DNA of 64,000 bases from CAVYXK01 sp963708245 (GTDB lineage Bacteria > Pseudomonadota > Alphaproteobacteria > Acetobacterales > Acetobacteraceae), in contig OY970201.1 of NCBI GenBank assembly GCA_963708245.1, forward strand, positions 5,952,001 through 6,016,000, in the 5' to 3' direction. The notes under the pieces were generated by a model. The model searched no databases, was not told the origin of the DNA, and saw only the letters and a program-made list of their open reading frames with translations. The stretch's first letter is position 1. Every line of letters starts with the position of its first letter. Of this stretch, positions 27,822 to 36,027 are shown piece after piece. The position numbers and the translations under genes were made by a program.

Positions 27822-29059
27822 GACCTGAACAACGTTCCCAGCCAGGAACCGGGCGTTCCCGTCGGGATGCCGGCAATTTCGCGCACCATCGGCGCCAGAT
27901 GCCGGCGGAGCGCCGGAATTCGGCGTATGGCGGGAACACCGAGGTTAACGGCCTCCGTCATGCGCTTGCCCAGATCTGGAATCACGATATCGGGCGCAAC
28001 GCCAAGCCCCTTTTCTACCATCGGCAGTTTCAGCCCGCCCGCGCGGTCGGCACGGTTCAGCACCGTGAACATCCGGTTCGACTTCGCAATCTCCATCACC
28101 ATTTCCCGTAGCGCGCGGGCATTGCGCAGCCCGGTGACTTCCGCTTCCAGCAGAACCATGACATGGCGCGCCAGCGCGATCACCGGCCGCATCGCCACCG
28201 GCAGCGGCACCGGAACGTCGATAACGATATAGTTGAACTTGTGCCGCAGCAGCGCCAGCACATGCCGCACGCCCGCCTCGGTGATCTGCAGCTCGGCGTC
28301 GATCGCCTCATCGGCGGCAAGCAGGCGAAGCCGTTGGTCCACCTCGATCGCGGCGCGCTCGATCAGCAGCGTATCGGCGCGAAGCGGGTCTTCAAGGGCG
28401 ATCCGCAGCCCGGGGCCGGGGCGCGCGCCCAGCATCACCGCCGCTTCGCCGTTCTGCAAATGGAGATCGAGCAGAGCCACCGTCGCTTTGGTGGTATCCG
28501 CAAGCTGCAGCGCCAGGTTCACCGCGATGCTGGTAGCGCCGGCCCCGCCTTGCGCGCCGCAGATCGCCACCACGTGCCCGCCGCGCGTCGCCTCCGCGTC
28601 GGCCTCGCTGCCCGCCAGGTGCGGCCGCAACAATGTCTGCACGGCATCGCGCGTCAGCGGCTTCGGAAGATACTCGGTTACCCCTATGCTGTTCACCAGC
28701 AGGCGGTAGAAACCGATATCGGTGCTCTCGCCGATGACCGTCACCACCACATCCGGCGGGCAGACCCGTGCCAGCGCCTCCAGGCTGGCGACCGGATCAT
28801 CGAGTCCGGAGACATCCACAACGATGGCGGTGAGATCGGTATCGTTCTCCAGGAAACGCACCGCGTTCTGCAGAGTGCCGCGCTTGATCTCCAGTTTCTG
28901 CTCGATCTGCTCGAGCCCGGTTTGCAGCGCTGCCGCGCTGACATCGTCATTGATGAAAGCGACGATCCGGCCCCGCAGCGCGACCGACGGGATCGGGTCC
29001 ACCGCCGCCCGCCCGGCGACATCCCGATCGGTGCGGGTCCGATCGTTACTGTCCAGCAT
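27818..29059 (-). CDS. cpaE: Tad pilus localisation protein CpaE/TadZ
   Basis: The 413-residue protein has an N-terminal atypical receiver-like domain (about 25-135) and a MinD/ParA-type ATPase domain with a deviant Walker A (ICGAQGGAGATSIAVN) and ALLDLHLQNG. TadZ/CpaE proteins place the pilus machinery, usually at a cell pole. It overlaps the upstream lipoprotein gene by 14 bases and is coupled to cpaF. Confidence 0.92.
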   Translation of the reverse strand: MLDSNDRTRTDRDVAGRAAVDPIPSVALRGRIVAFINDDVSAAALQTGLEQIEQKLEIKRGTLQNAVRFLENDTDLTAIVVDVSGLDDPVASLEALARVCPPDVVVTVIGESTDIGFYRLLVNSIGVTEYLPKPLTRDAVQTLLRPHLAGSEADAEATRGGHVVAICGAQGGAGATSIAVNLALQLADTTKATVALLDLHLQNGEAAVMLGARPGPGLRIALEDPLRADTLLIERAAIEVDQRLRLLAADEAIDAELQITEAGVRHVLALLRHKFNYIVIDVPVPLPVAMRPVIALARHVMVLLEAEVTGLRNARALREMVMEIAKSNRMFTVLNRADRAGGLKLPMVEKGLGVAPDIVIPDLGKRMTEAVNLGVPAIRRIPALRRHLAPMVREIAGIPTGTPGSWLGTLFRS

Positions 29060-29381
29060 TGCCTCCGCCTTGCGCCGGCTGCTGCGGCTGCTCCTGCTCC
29101 AGATTCACGTCGAGCGTGTCGATGTTCGGCAGCGGCGTGCGCTGGCCGGAATACAACCGCGTAACCGGAGGCGAAGCCTCCGCCCCGAGAGACGTGCTTT
29201 CCCCGGAGCCGGCAACCAGATCACGCGGGTTCGCCACCATGGCGCGCAAATTGGCGTCGTTCGAGTTACCATATTGGTCGATGCTCCAGGTGCCCGGCTT
29301 GTCCAACGGATAGTCCGGCGTGCAACCGGCAGCGGTCAGAAGCACCAAAAGCCAGGGCCAGCGCGACATGAGCGTCCTCAT
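29046..29381 (-). CDS. short CpaD-like pilus lipoprotein
   Basis: The 111-residue protein begins with a signal sequence and lipobox (LTAAGC, Cys about 20), followed by DYPLDKPGTWSIDQYGNSNDANLRAMVANPRDLV, which resembles the conserved core of CpaD pilus lipoproteins, but it is only about half the usual length. It ends in a Gln/Gly-rich tail. Its ATG overlaps the secretin stop codon by ATGA. A role in the outer-membrane pore is inferred from position. Confidence 0.75.
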   Translation of the reverse strand: MRTLMSRWPWLLVLLTAAGCTPDYPLDKPGTWSIDQYGNSNDANLRAMVANPRDLVAGSGESTSLGAEASPPVTRLYSGQRTPLPNIDTLDVNLEQEQPQQPAQGGGNAGQ

Positions 29382-30986
29382 TTGAGAATGAATCCGGCAT
29401 CAATCCCGTTGCCGGCTGCCGGCGCGACCTGCCGGCCGAACAGGATCCGGTCGAGGTCAGTCGCCGGCCGGAAATGATCCGTGGGCGCCCGCAATGCCTG
29501 CGGCCCCGATGTCGGCTGCACGATATAGGGCGTGACGATGATCACCAGCTCGCTCTCCCCGCGCTGAAAATCATTCGACTTGAACAGCGCCCCGAGCACC
29601 GGCAGCTCTCCAAGCCCCGGCAGCGCATTGGTCGTATCTGTACTTGTGCGTTGCAGCAGGCCCGCAATCGCAAAGCTCTGCCCGCTGCCCAGTTCAACGG
29701 TGGTTTCCGCACGGCGCACCGTGAGTGCCGGAATGGTCAGCGTGCCCCCGCCCAGGGGTATGTTGATGGCGCCGTTTTGGGAAAGCTGGCTGACCTCCGG
29801 CCGGATGCGCAAATTGAGCCGCGTGGGTGACAGCACCGTGGGCACCAATGCGAGGCTGACGCCGAACGCCTTGAACTCCACGGTGATCTGGATCGTGCCG
29901 TTCGTGCCGTTGCCGGCGACCGGGATCGGGAACTCACCGCCCGCCAGGAAGCTGGCCGTTTCGCCGGACTGCGCCGTGAGATTAGGCTCGGCAAGGATCG
30001 TAATCAGTGAATCGGCGGCCAGTGCGTCGATAACGTTGTTGACGTCCCACAGACCGTTGCCGGAGGTGAAGCCGGCGCCGAACTGGTTCGGTGCCGGCGC
30101 ATTCGGAAGCGGCGTCAACCCGAGCGGCAGCAACGGGGTGATCGTGCTGAGCGCAGCAGCGCCGGTTTGCAGCCCGAACCGCCAGCCATTGCCGCTGCCC
30201 AGCGCCTGCCAGTTGAAACCAAGCTGCCGCGTGATCTGCCGGTCGATCTCCGCGATGCGCACCCGGACATTGACCTGGATGCTGCCCAGTACCGCGAGCT
30301 GATCAAGTACGCCTGCCTTGTCGCCGACATAGGCACGGGCGATCGCGTTCGCCTGCTGCCCCGCCATCGCGTTGGGAACGGTGCCGGTGAGAGTGACTTC
30401 GGTGCCCGTCGCGCGGACCCGCACGCCCTGCGCCCCGGCGACCGACTGGGCGATGCTGGCCTCGATCGCCCGTGCGGTCGCGGCGCTGACCATGGCGGGG
30501 CCGGACGGCGCGACCTGCGGAATCCCCGCGGGTACTGCGGCCGGACGACCCGCACCCGGCGTGACCCGTATATTGTACCTGTACGATCGCCGCGCCGGCC
30601 TGATTCGTGGTGATCACCGTGGTTTGGCCGGGCGATACGCCCATCAGAAACAGACTAGTCGGCGAGGCGGGCTGCACCCGTGCGATCGTCGGATCGGCCG
30701 AGAGCACGGTCGCAGCGGGTTGCGACAGATGCAACAGAACGCCGGTGCCCGCCGAAATCGACAGTGACTGGTTGAGCGGCATGGCAAGCTGCGGGGCCGG
30801 TGCGGGCGCCGCCGGCGGAGCGGCCGGTGCCTGGGCCAGCGACTGGCCACCCAGCACTTGCTCCAGCGGCTTGACGCCTGGCGCCTGATCCGGCAAGCCC
30901 GGCGACGCGGCCCGAGCCGTCTGCATCCACGCTGCGCCCAGCAGCAACACGCAAAGCCACCGGAAATTATGCAAATGTACTACCAT
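29378..30986 (-). pseudogene. cpaC: Tad secretin CpaC/RcpA with +1 frameshift
   Basis: The N-terminal part (signal peptide, then LLHLSQPAATVLSADPTIAR, the pilus-secretin N-domain) is in one frame up to IVQVQYT. The rest (VTPGAGRPAAVP, then a BON-like segment and the secretin core with VPAGIPQVAP and later LLQRTSTDTTNALPGLGELP) is in another. Removing one G from the GGG at 30565-30567 restores a single frame of about 535 codons with YTVTPGAG across the join. The gene is otherwise complete, so this is a recent lesion, a sequencing error or a slippery switch. Confidence 0.85.
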
Positions 30987-31052
30987 GGGCGCATCAGTAG
31001 ACCGGACTAATTAAGCTTTCACCAAAGCCAGGAAGATCTGGTCCCCATCGTC

Positions 31053-31075
31053 ATGACCGGGCTTGACCCGGTCAT
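31053..31075. repeat. REP-like intergenic palindrome
   Basis: The arms ATGACCGGG and CCCGGTCAT flank CTTGA, between cpaB and cpaC. The surrounding text (GTCATGACCGGGCTTGACC) matches a palindromic intergenic element I recall as widespread in alphaproteobacterial genomes. It could form a hairpin in the operon transcript. Confidence 0.5.
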
Positions 31076-31179
31076 CCACGTCCCTCATGCGAAAGCGAAG
31101 AAAAGGACAACCGTCCCCGGCGACAACGGCTGGAATGCTCCCCCCACTGCCGTCATCCAACCAAACCCTCATTGGAACA

Positions 31180-32010
31180 TCACATCCGTCCGCTTATCCC
31201 TTCAATAAGCTGTACCGTCTGGCCAACCGGTTCGTCGGTCTGTGACAGGGCCGGCGAGACATCCGCGCCGAACGTCGTCTGCTTGGCCATCAGCGCCGGA
31301 CCCGGCCGATCCTCCGCCGCGCGGATCGCCAGCGCCAGCTGTCCCAACTGTTTGGCGACCGTTACCTTCTCCGCCTGCTCGGGTGTCACTTCCAGTGTGA
31401 CGGTGCGCGCGATCTTGCCAGCCGCCGAGGTGCCGGATGGCGCGCCTTGCACGATCTCCTGGTCGATCGCGATCACCCGCACATCGCTCAGCACGGTCTC
31501 GCTCAGAACACGCTTGCCGGCTGGCTCTTTGTCCAGTTGCTGCGTCAACAGCACATCGACATGATCGCCCGGCCAGATCAGCCCGGCCACACCAGAAACC
31601 GGATCGACACCGATGGAAATCGCGCGCATCCCGGCGCCCAGCACGCTCGCGAGAAAGCCACGATCGCGCGGGCTCAGAATGTCCGCCTCGGTGATCGGCT
31701 GGCCGGAATCGAGGTAATTGCGGATCAGCGCACCCCGCAGCCGGGCGCGTGCATCAGGCGTATCGATAATGGCATTCGCCGGTACCTGCCCCACTGGCAC
31801 GGATTTCACGGCGAAATCTTCATCGCGCGCCAATGTCCCGGCCGGCAGCAGATGCGCGGCGGCAAGGTAGCCGGACTGCAACGGCGGCGGCGCTGTCGGC
31901 GCCTGCAAAGACACTCGCACAGGATGGACCAGTTGGAAACCGATCATCCCCAGGGCGGCGGCGGTCACCAGCATCAACACCACCACCGTCATCCGAAGTG
32001 AGACTGACAT
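31180..32010 (-). CDS. cpaB: Tad pilus assembly protein CpaB/RcpC
   Basis: The 276-residue protein has one N-terminal membrane anchor (about 7-27), a SAF domain (ARDEDFAVKSVPVGQVPANA, about 61-80) and the C-terminal RcpC domain (AISIGVDPVSGVAGLIWPGD). CpaB sits in the periplasm and stabilises the pilus channel. It lies between cpaA and the secretin gene. Confidence 0.92.
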   Translation of the reverse strand: MSVSLRMTVVVLMLVTAAALGMIGFQLVHPVRVSLQAPTAPPPLQSGYLAAAHLLPAGTLARDEDFAVKSVPVGQVPANAIIDTPDARARLRGALIRNYLDSGQPITEADILSPRDRGFLASVLGAGMRAISIGVDPVSGVAGLIWPGDHVDVLLTQQLDKEPAGKRVLSETVLSDVRVIAIDQEIVQGAPSGTSAAGKIARTVTLEVTPEQAEKVTVAKQLGQLALAIRAAEDRPGPALMAKQTTFGADVSPALSQTDEPVGQTVQLIEGISGRM

Positions 32011-32013
32011 GAT

Positions 32014-32529
32014 TCAGCTCCAGGTATGAGTCAGGATCGTCCAGATCCCGCCGCAGGCGATGGCGATCCCGTAAGGCAGCGGCGCACCGCGCAGAATGCG
32101 CCAGCGTTCCGCGGCATAGACGCGCCGCAGAGAAGAAGACCCGGCGGGCGCCAGCGCAGGCCGGGGCAGATGTCGCATGAAAAGATGAATCAATGCCAAC
32201 ACGCCGCCGGCGAGAGCAGTGGCCTCGATCAGGTACAGTGTACCTGTAACGGACTGGCCGACTGCGGCGGCCGCCAGCAATTTGACATCCCCTCCGCCCA
32301 GAACGCCGCGGGCATGGAGCGGTACAAGCAAAATCAGTAAACCCGCAGCCGCCCCGACGGACTGAACGGTGAAGAGCAGTCCGACAGTACCGGCGAGCGC
32401 TAGCCCTCCTACCGCCACAATTGCACCGGCTTTGTCCGGGATAGTTCGGGCCCGGAGATCTGCCAGTGCAGCGAAAAGAAGACCGCCCACCTGAACTCCC
32501 GTTGCTAGGTCATGAAAGCCTAATTTCAC
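32014..32529 (-). CDS. cpaA: prepilin peptidase CpaA/TadV
   Basis: The 171-residue membrane protease has the A24-family aspartate motifs: the first near DLRARTIPDKAG, the second in GGGDVKLLAAAAVG. It removes the leader of Flp prepilins and pseudopilins. It begins about 93 bp after the flp stop codon and three bases before cpaB. Confidence 0.92.
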   Translation of the reverse strand: MKLGFHDLATGVQVGGLLFAALADLRARTIPDKAGAIVAVGGLALAGTVGLLFTVQSVGAAAGLLILLVPLHARGVLGGGDVKLLAAAAVGQSVTGTLYLIEATALAGGVLALIHLFMRHLPRPALAPAGSSSLRRVYAAERWRILRGAPLPYGIAIACGGIWTILTHTWS

Positions 32530-32622
32530 GCACTCGCTCCGAGACGCCCGGCGTGATGCTCGATACCCGATCGCCCGGGTCGCAGGAGAGGCGGGCCGCC
32601 TCTCCTGCCCGGAAGCATCTAA

Positions 32623-32823
32623 TTACGGAACCACGATACCCTTCACATATAGCCCAACGGCGTTTAACTGAGTCTGTATGGCGCCACCGAGTACCCCCGC
32701 ACCAGCGACAAACGCCAGAGCGATCAGCCCCGCAACCAGAATGTACTCGATACCCACAGTGCCCTTCTGGTCCCCCAGCAAGGTGGCGAGGCGAGCGCGG
32801 ATGTAGGGAAGATAGACGTGCAT
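32623..32823 (-). CDS. flp: Flp-type pilin
   Basis: The 66-residue prepilin has a basic leader, then the cleavage/processing region KGTVGIEYILVAGLIALAF with the conserved Glu-Tyr pair of Flp pilins, and a hydrophobic helix. I start at the ATG at 32823, with GGAG about 13 bases upstream. It is the first gene of the minus-strand tad operon and carries a CtrA-like box about 91 bp upstream. Confidence 0.93.
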   Translation of the reverse strand: MHVYLPYIRARLATLLGDQKGTVGIEYILVAGLIALAFVAGAGVLGGAIQTQLNAVGLYVKGIVVP

Positions 32824-32913
32824 TTTAGTGACTCCATCAATGAGTTGACACACTGCACCGCATTCCCCCCCACACCATACGATGTGGGAACCAAGCCGGT
32901 TGCAGCGGCGATT

Positions 32914-32930
32914 GGTTAATCGCCTGTTGA
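32914..32930 (-). promoter_or_regulatory. CtrA-like box upstream of flp
   Basis: The minus strand reads TCAA-CAGGCGA-TTAACC, one mismatch from the CtrA consensus TTAA-N7-TTAAC. It overlaps a 7-bp inverted repeat (GGCGATT/AATCGCC, 32907-32924). The same arrangement occurs at the same distance before the second pilin gene. CtrA control of pilA is established in Caulobacter; binding here is inferred. Confidence 0.6.
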
Positions 32931-33123
32931 GTGTTTTAACGGATCATTTACGCTCTAGCAACTCTTTTTTTACGCCTTGTTTACGAGTACAAGGGTCTGC
33001 CTCCCATGAGGCCGGAACGACAGTTTAGGGGAACCATCTCACTTGCGGTATAAGATGTCTGACCGCGGTGCTACGGCGCGGTTGCACAACTGGCGCGGTC
33101 GTGCCCGTCCGTACCGCTCTGCG

Positions 33124-33312
33124 TTACGCCGCCAGAGCGGCCTTAACAGCAGCCCGGAGCGTATCCAGATCTATAGAAACCTGAGCAACCGCCAGGGAGG
33201 TCGCTGCGACTGTAACCGCAGCGATGACTGCTTATTCCAGCCCGGTCACGCCCCTCCGGTCATCCCCCACAGCGGCGAGGCGAGTGCGGACGCAGGCAAG
33301 ATGGCTAAACAT
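33124..33312 (-). pseudogene. second Flp-type pilin with TAA at the conserved Tyr codon
   Basis: The frame from the ATG at 33312 reads a leader (MFSHLACVRTRLAAVG) and the processing motif GVTGLE. A TAA codon follows (33232-33234), then AVIAAVTVAATSLAVAQVSI continues in the same frame to a final TAA at 33124. In Flp pilins the residue after this Glu is Tyr, so a TAT or TAC has become TAA. All 61 coding positions are otherwise pilin-like. Without readthrough only a 26-residue leader would be made. Confidence 0.8.
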
Positions 33313-33396
33313 CCGACCCCCCGGTAACGGGGCAACACGCCCCCGCCCATCCCTCTGCCGCACCACCTGGGAACCAGGCTCGCCGCAGAGACGATT

Positions 33397-33412
33397 GTTA
33401 ATTCTCTGTTGA
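33397..33412 (-). promoter_or_regulatory. CtrA-like box upstream of the second pilin gene
   Basis: The minus strand reads TCAA-CAGAGAA-TTAAC, one mismatch from TTAA-N7-TTAAC. It lies 85 bp before the damaged pilin gene and 64 bp before the divergent tadE-like gene, so it could serve both. Flanking bases (CTGGGAACCA...GCAG) match the flp upstream region, showing a common origin. Confidence 0.55.
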
Positions 33413-33475
33413 CGAATTGAGCATTTTCTCATATTTCTTGCAAGAGCGAATCTTTCACGTTTCAAGTATGGACCG

Positions 33476-34183
33476 ATGCTGAGGGGCAACAATGAGCCGG
33501 TCGCGACATTTGCCAGCCTCGCGCGGGACTGGCGCGGTGCGGCTGCGCCCATTTTTGCGGTCACCGCGGTCGCGTTCATCGGCCTCGCCGGCTTGGCGAC
33601 CGATGAGATGGTCGCGGGCGGCGATGGGGACGACTCCGCATTACCGGAACGTAACCTGGGCCAGAGCTCGGAAAAAGCCAGCGATCCCGGTGAAGCTGCG
33701 CGATCCGCCCGCCTGTCTGCGGGTCCGCCATTCGCAGCGCGCGAGGTGACGCGGCCCGTCATCTCGCTCGTCCGCTGTCGCAGGGGCGTCGTGGCGATCG
33801 AGTTTGTCCTCCTGGCGCCCGTCCTGTTGGTGATCTTATTCGGGACGATCTATTTCGGGCTCGCGCTTAACAATTACCTCACATTGACCAACGCGGCAGA
33901 GCAGGGCGCGCAGACCCTATCCCTGGGCCGCGGTACATCGACTCCCTACTCAACGGCCATGACCGCTATCGATAGCGCGGCCACAAATCTCAATACATCC
34001 GCGATCACCCAGACCGTACAGATCGGCGGTTCGTCATGCAGCAGCGACAGCGCTTGCAGCACTTTGCTCACTGCCGGCGCCGTCGCCTCGGTAGCCCTCA
34101 CTTATCCATGCAATCTCACGTTTGCGTACTATAATGGGGGATCGTGCACCCTCTCCACCCAATCGGCGGCTATCGTTCAGTAA
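33476..34183 (+). CDS. TadE-like pilus protein with extra N-terminal membrane segment
   Basis: The 235-residue product contains a standard TadE domain from about residue 101 (RRGVVAIEFVLLAPVLLVIL) to a Cys-containing C-terminus (ALTYPCNL). In front lies another segment, DWRGAAAPIFAVTAVAFIGLAGLATDE, which looks like the N-terminus of a TadG-type protein joined by a polar linker. It may be a fusion, or true translation may start at a GTG at 33746. TadE-type pseudopilins prime Flp pilus assembly. The tadG-like gene follows 11 bp downstream. Confidence 0.75.
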   Translation: MLRGNNEPVATFASLARDWRGAAAPIFAVTAVAFIGLAGLATDEMVAGGDGDDSALPERNLGQSSEKASDPGEAARSARLSAGPPFAAREVTRPVISLVRCRRGVVAIEFVLLAPVLLVILFGTIYFGLALNNYLTLTNAAEQGAQTLSLGRGTSTPYSTAMTAIDSAATNLNTSAITQTVQIGGSSCSSDSACSTLLTAGAVASVALTYPCNLTFAYYNGGSCTLSTQSAAIVQ

Positions 34184-34194
34184 GGAGGGAAACA

Positions 34195-35607
34195 ATGTAT
34201 CGATCGACCGGCTCAATCGTTCTAAAACTCAGGAGGGCGTTGCGCGACCGCCGCGGCGTGAGCGGACTGATCTTTGCAGTCATGGCGACGGTACTGTTTG
34301 GCGCGGCGGGGATGGCGGTTGACGTCGGCGTAGCACTCAATGCGCGACAAGCACTGCAAGCCAACACAAACGCCGCGGTGCTGGACGCTGCATATCAATG
34401 GGACCAGACGGGCAGCCAATCCACCGCGCTGAGCGCGGCCCAGACCTGGAACGCGACTCATCCCGTTCCCAACGTCAGCGGTATTACGGCGAATGCATCC
34501 GCTGTATGCATCGGTGCCAGCCAGACATCCGGCCTGCCGACGTGCGGGAGTGGTGTCAACAATGCAGTCGCGCTGAATCAGACCGGGACCGTTCCCACTT
34601 ATTTCGCCAAGGTCCTCGGCATCAACTCCTGGACCGTCTCGGCGACTGCGGCGGCGGCCTGGGCGGGCGGCCCGGCGAAACCATTGAACATCATGTTTGT
34701 GCTCGACACCACGAAATCCATGGGCACAACAACCGACGACACAGGTTGCAAAGTTCCGGGCGTTTCCGCGCCCACCCGGCTCACTTGCGCGCTGTACGGT
34801 GTCCAGTTGATCCTGAAGCAACTCAACCCGCAGAGCGATCAAGCGGGAATCATGGTGTTTCCGGGCATGTCCAGCACGTGGACGCCCTGCGGGTCGCCGA
34901 ACATCGAGGTCTATGGCAAGGCCGGCATCGTCTATCAGGCCATTCATAGTGCACTCGATACGAATTATGCCACTTCCATCGGTCATCTGAGTGACTCGTC
35001 GGATCTCGTTAAGACGGTCGGCGACAACAGCAATGGTGTTACCGGGTGTCTCAAGGCCCCAGGAGGTGAGGGAACCTTTTACGCCCAGGCGATCTCAGCC
35101 GCGCAGACCGCTCTTCAATCCGAGGGTTCGTCCACGGCGCAGAATGTCATCATTCTGCTCAGCGATGGCGAGGCGAATGCGACATCGTCCGACATGGACC
35201 CAACCTATGCGTCTACAGCTTGTTCGCCGAGCACTGTTTGCAGCCCCGGGCATCTTGAACAGCAATGCAACCAGGCGGTCGCAAACGCTGGGACCGCGAC
35301 GACAGATGGAACCTGGGTCTATGCGATCGCCTATGATGCGGGCGGCGCGGGGACGGGCTGCCCAAGCCAGACCGTGAGCGGTGGGTCCGGATCTCATAAA
35401 ACGTCCACCACTTACTATGACAGTCCCAATGGCACAAACGTCAATGTGTGGACGCCGTGCACTGCGCTGCAGGCAATAGCTTCCGATCAGGCCAAGTTTT
35501 ACTCCACCAACGCAAGCTGCAGCAGCGTCAACAACTACACCGATGTCGCAAGCGCTTTTCAGCAGGTCGGTTATACTCTCAGCCAGCCGCGCCTGGTGTT
35601 GTATTAG
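34195..35607 (+). CDS. TadG-like von Willebrand A pilus protein
   Basis: The 470-residue protein starts with a TadG-type segment (RRGVSGLIFAVMATVLFGAAGMAVDVGVALN) and carries a VWA domain with a MIDAS-like DTTKS motif (from IMFVLDTTKSMG) and VIILLSDGEANA. It is rich in Ser/Thr and paired Cys. TadG-type proteins are anchored in the inner membrane with a large periplasmic part and support pilus assembly. A strong AAGGAGGGA ribosome binding site precedes the ATG at 34195. A terminator hairpin follows. Confidence 0.85.
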   Translation: MYRSTGSIVLKLRRALRDRRGVSGLIFAVMATVLFGAAGMAVDVGVALNARQALQANTNAAVLDAAYQWDQTGSQSTALSAAQTWNATHPVPNVSGITANASAVCIGASQTSGLPTCGSGVNNAVALNQTGTVPTYFAKVLGINSWTVSATAAAAWAGGPAKPLNIMFVLDTTKSMGTTTDDTGCKVPGVSAPTRLTCALYGVQLILKQLNPQSDQAGIMVFPGMSSTWTPCGSPNIEVYGKAGIVYQAIHSALDTNYATSIGHLSDSSDLVKTVGDNSNGVTGCLKAPGGEGTFYAQAISAAQTALQSEGSSTAQNVIILLSDGEANATSSDMDPTYASTACSPSTVCSPGHLEQQCNQAVANAGTATTDGTWVYAIAYDAGGAGTGCPSQTVSGGSGSHKTSTTYYDSPNGTNVNVWTPCTALQAIASDQAKFYSTNASCSSVNNYTDVASAFQQVGYTLSQPRLVLY

Positions 35608-35614
35608 GTGTGCC

Positions 35615-35645
35615 GGTGACGGCTGCCCGAGCGGCAGCCGTCACC
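35615..35645 (+). terminator. strong hairpin after the tadG-like gene
   Basis: The 13-bp perfect arms GGTGACGGCTGCC and GGCAGCCGTCACC enclose CGAGC and are followed by TTT. The hairpin begins eight bases after the stop codon, as expected of an intrinsic terminator for the tadE-tadG unit. Confidence 0.75.
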
Positions 35646-35649
35646 TTTG

Positions 35650-35785
35650 CACGCTGACCAGCGAGTTGGCGGCGGGGGTGGCAACCATCACCGCCTCGGC
35701 CTCGTATAACTTCAGCTTCTTGTTGCCGCAATGGACCGGTTTGAGCGGCAGCATTTCGGAAAGCACGACGCTGGAGACTTATTAG
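35650..35785 (+). pseudogene. orphan 3' fragment of a TadE-type gene
   Basis: One frame reads LTSELAAGVATITASASYNF, then SFLLPQWTGLSGSISESTT, and stops after LETY. This resembles the C-terminal end of TadE-type minor pilins of the Tad locus. There is no start codon or 5' part: the fragment begins directly after the terminator hairpin. It is likely the tail of a third pseudopilin gene lost by deletion. Confidence 0.55.
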
Positions 35786-36027
35786 CCGCTCCTGTTCACC
35801 ACGCCTTGTGAGACGTGCGGGCGGCGAACCGGGGCAAGTCTCGATCGTTGCGTTTGTTGCCTATCGGTGCCGGCTGGCCTTCCAGGAACTCTACGATCAG
35901 CCTCGGCAGGGCGGCACGCTATCTCCCTCGCTGGTTCGCAACTTCCGGTTGCCAGCCTGAAGATTTTTCTACCCACTCGAAGTAGCGAGCAACCGAAAAG
36001 CGCTCTTGCGCCGCCAAAGCCCGGGGC

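Noticed and set aside
32907..32924. GGCGATT/AATCGCC inverted repeat as a separate operator
   Set aside because: It overlaps the CtrA-like box, and the second pilin promoter does not keep the pairing, so I treat it as incidental.
33232..33762. 176-codon minus-strand frame ending at the TAA in the second pilin gene
   Set aside because: Only its last 26 codons are pilin-like; the rest is antisense to the tadE-like gene.
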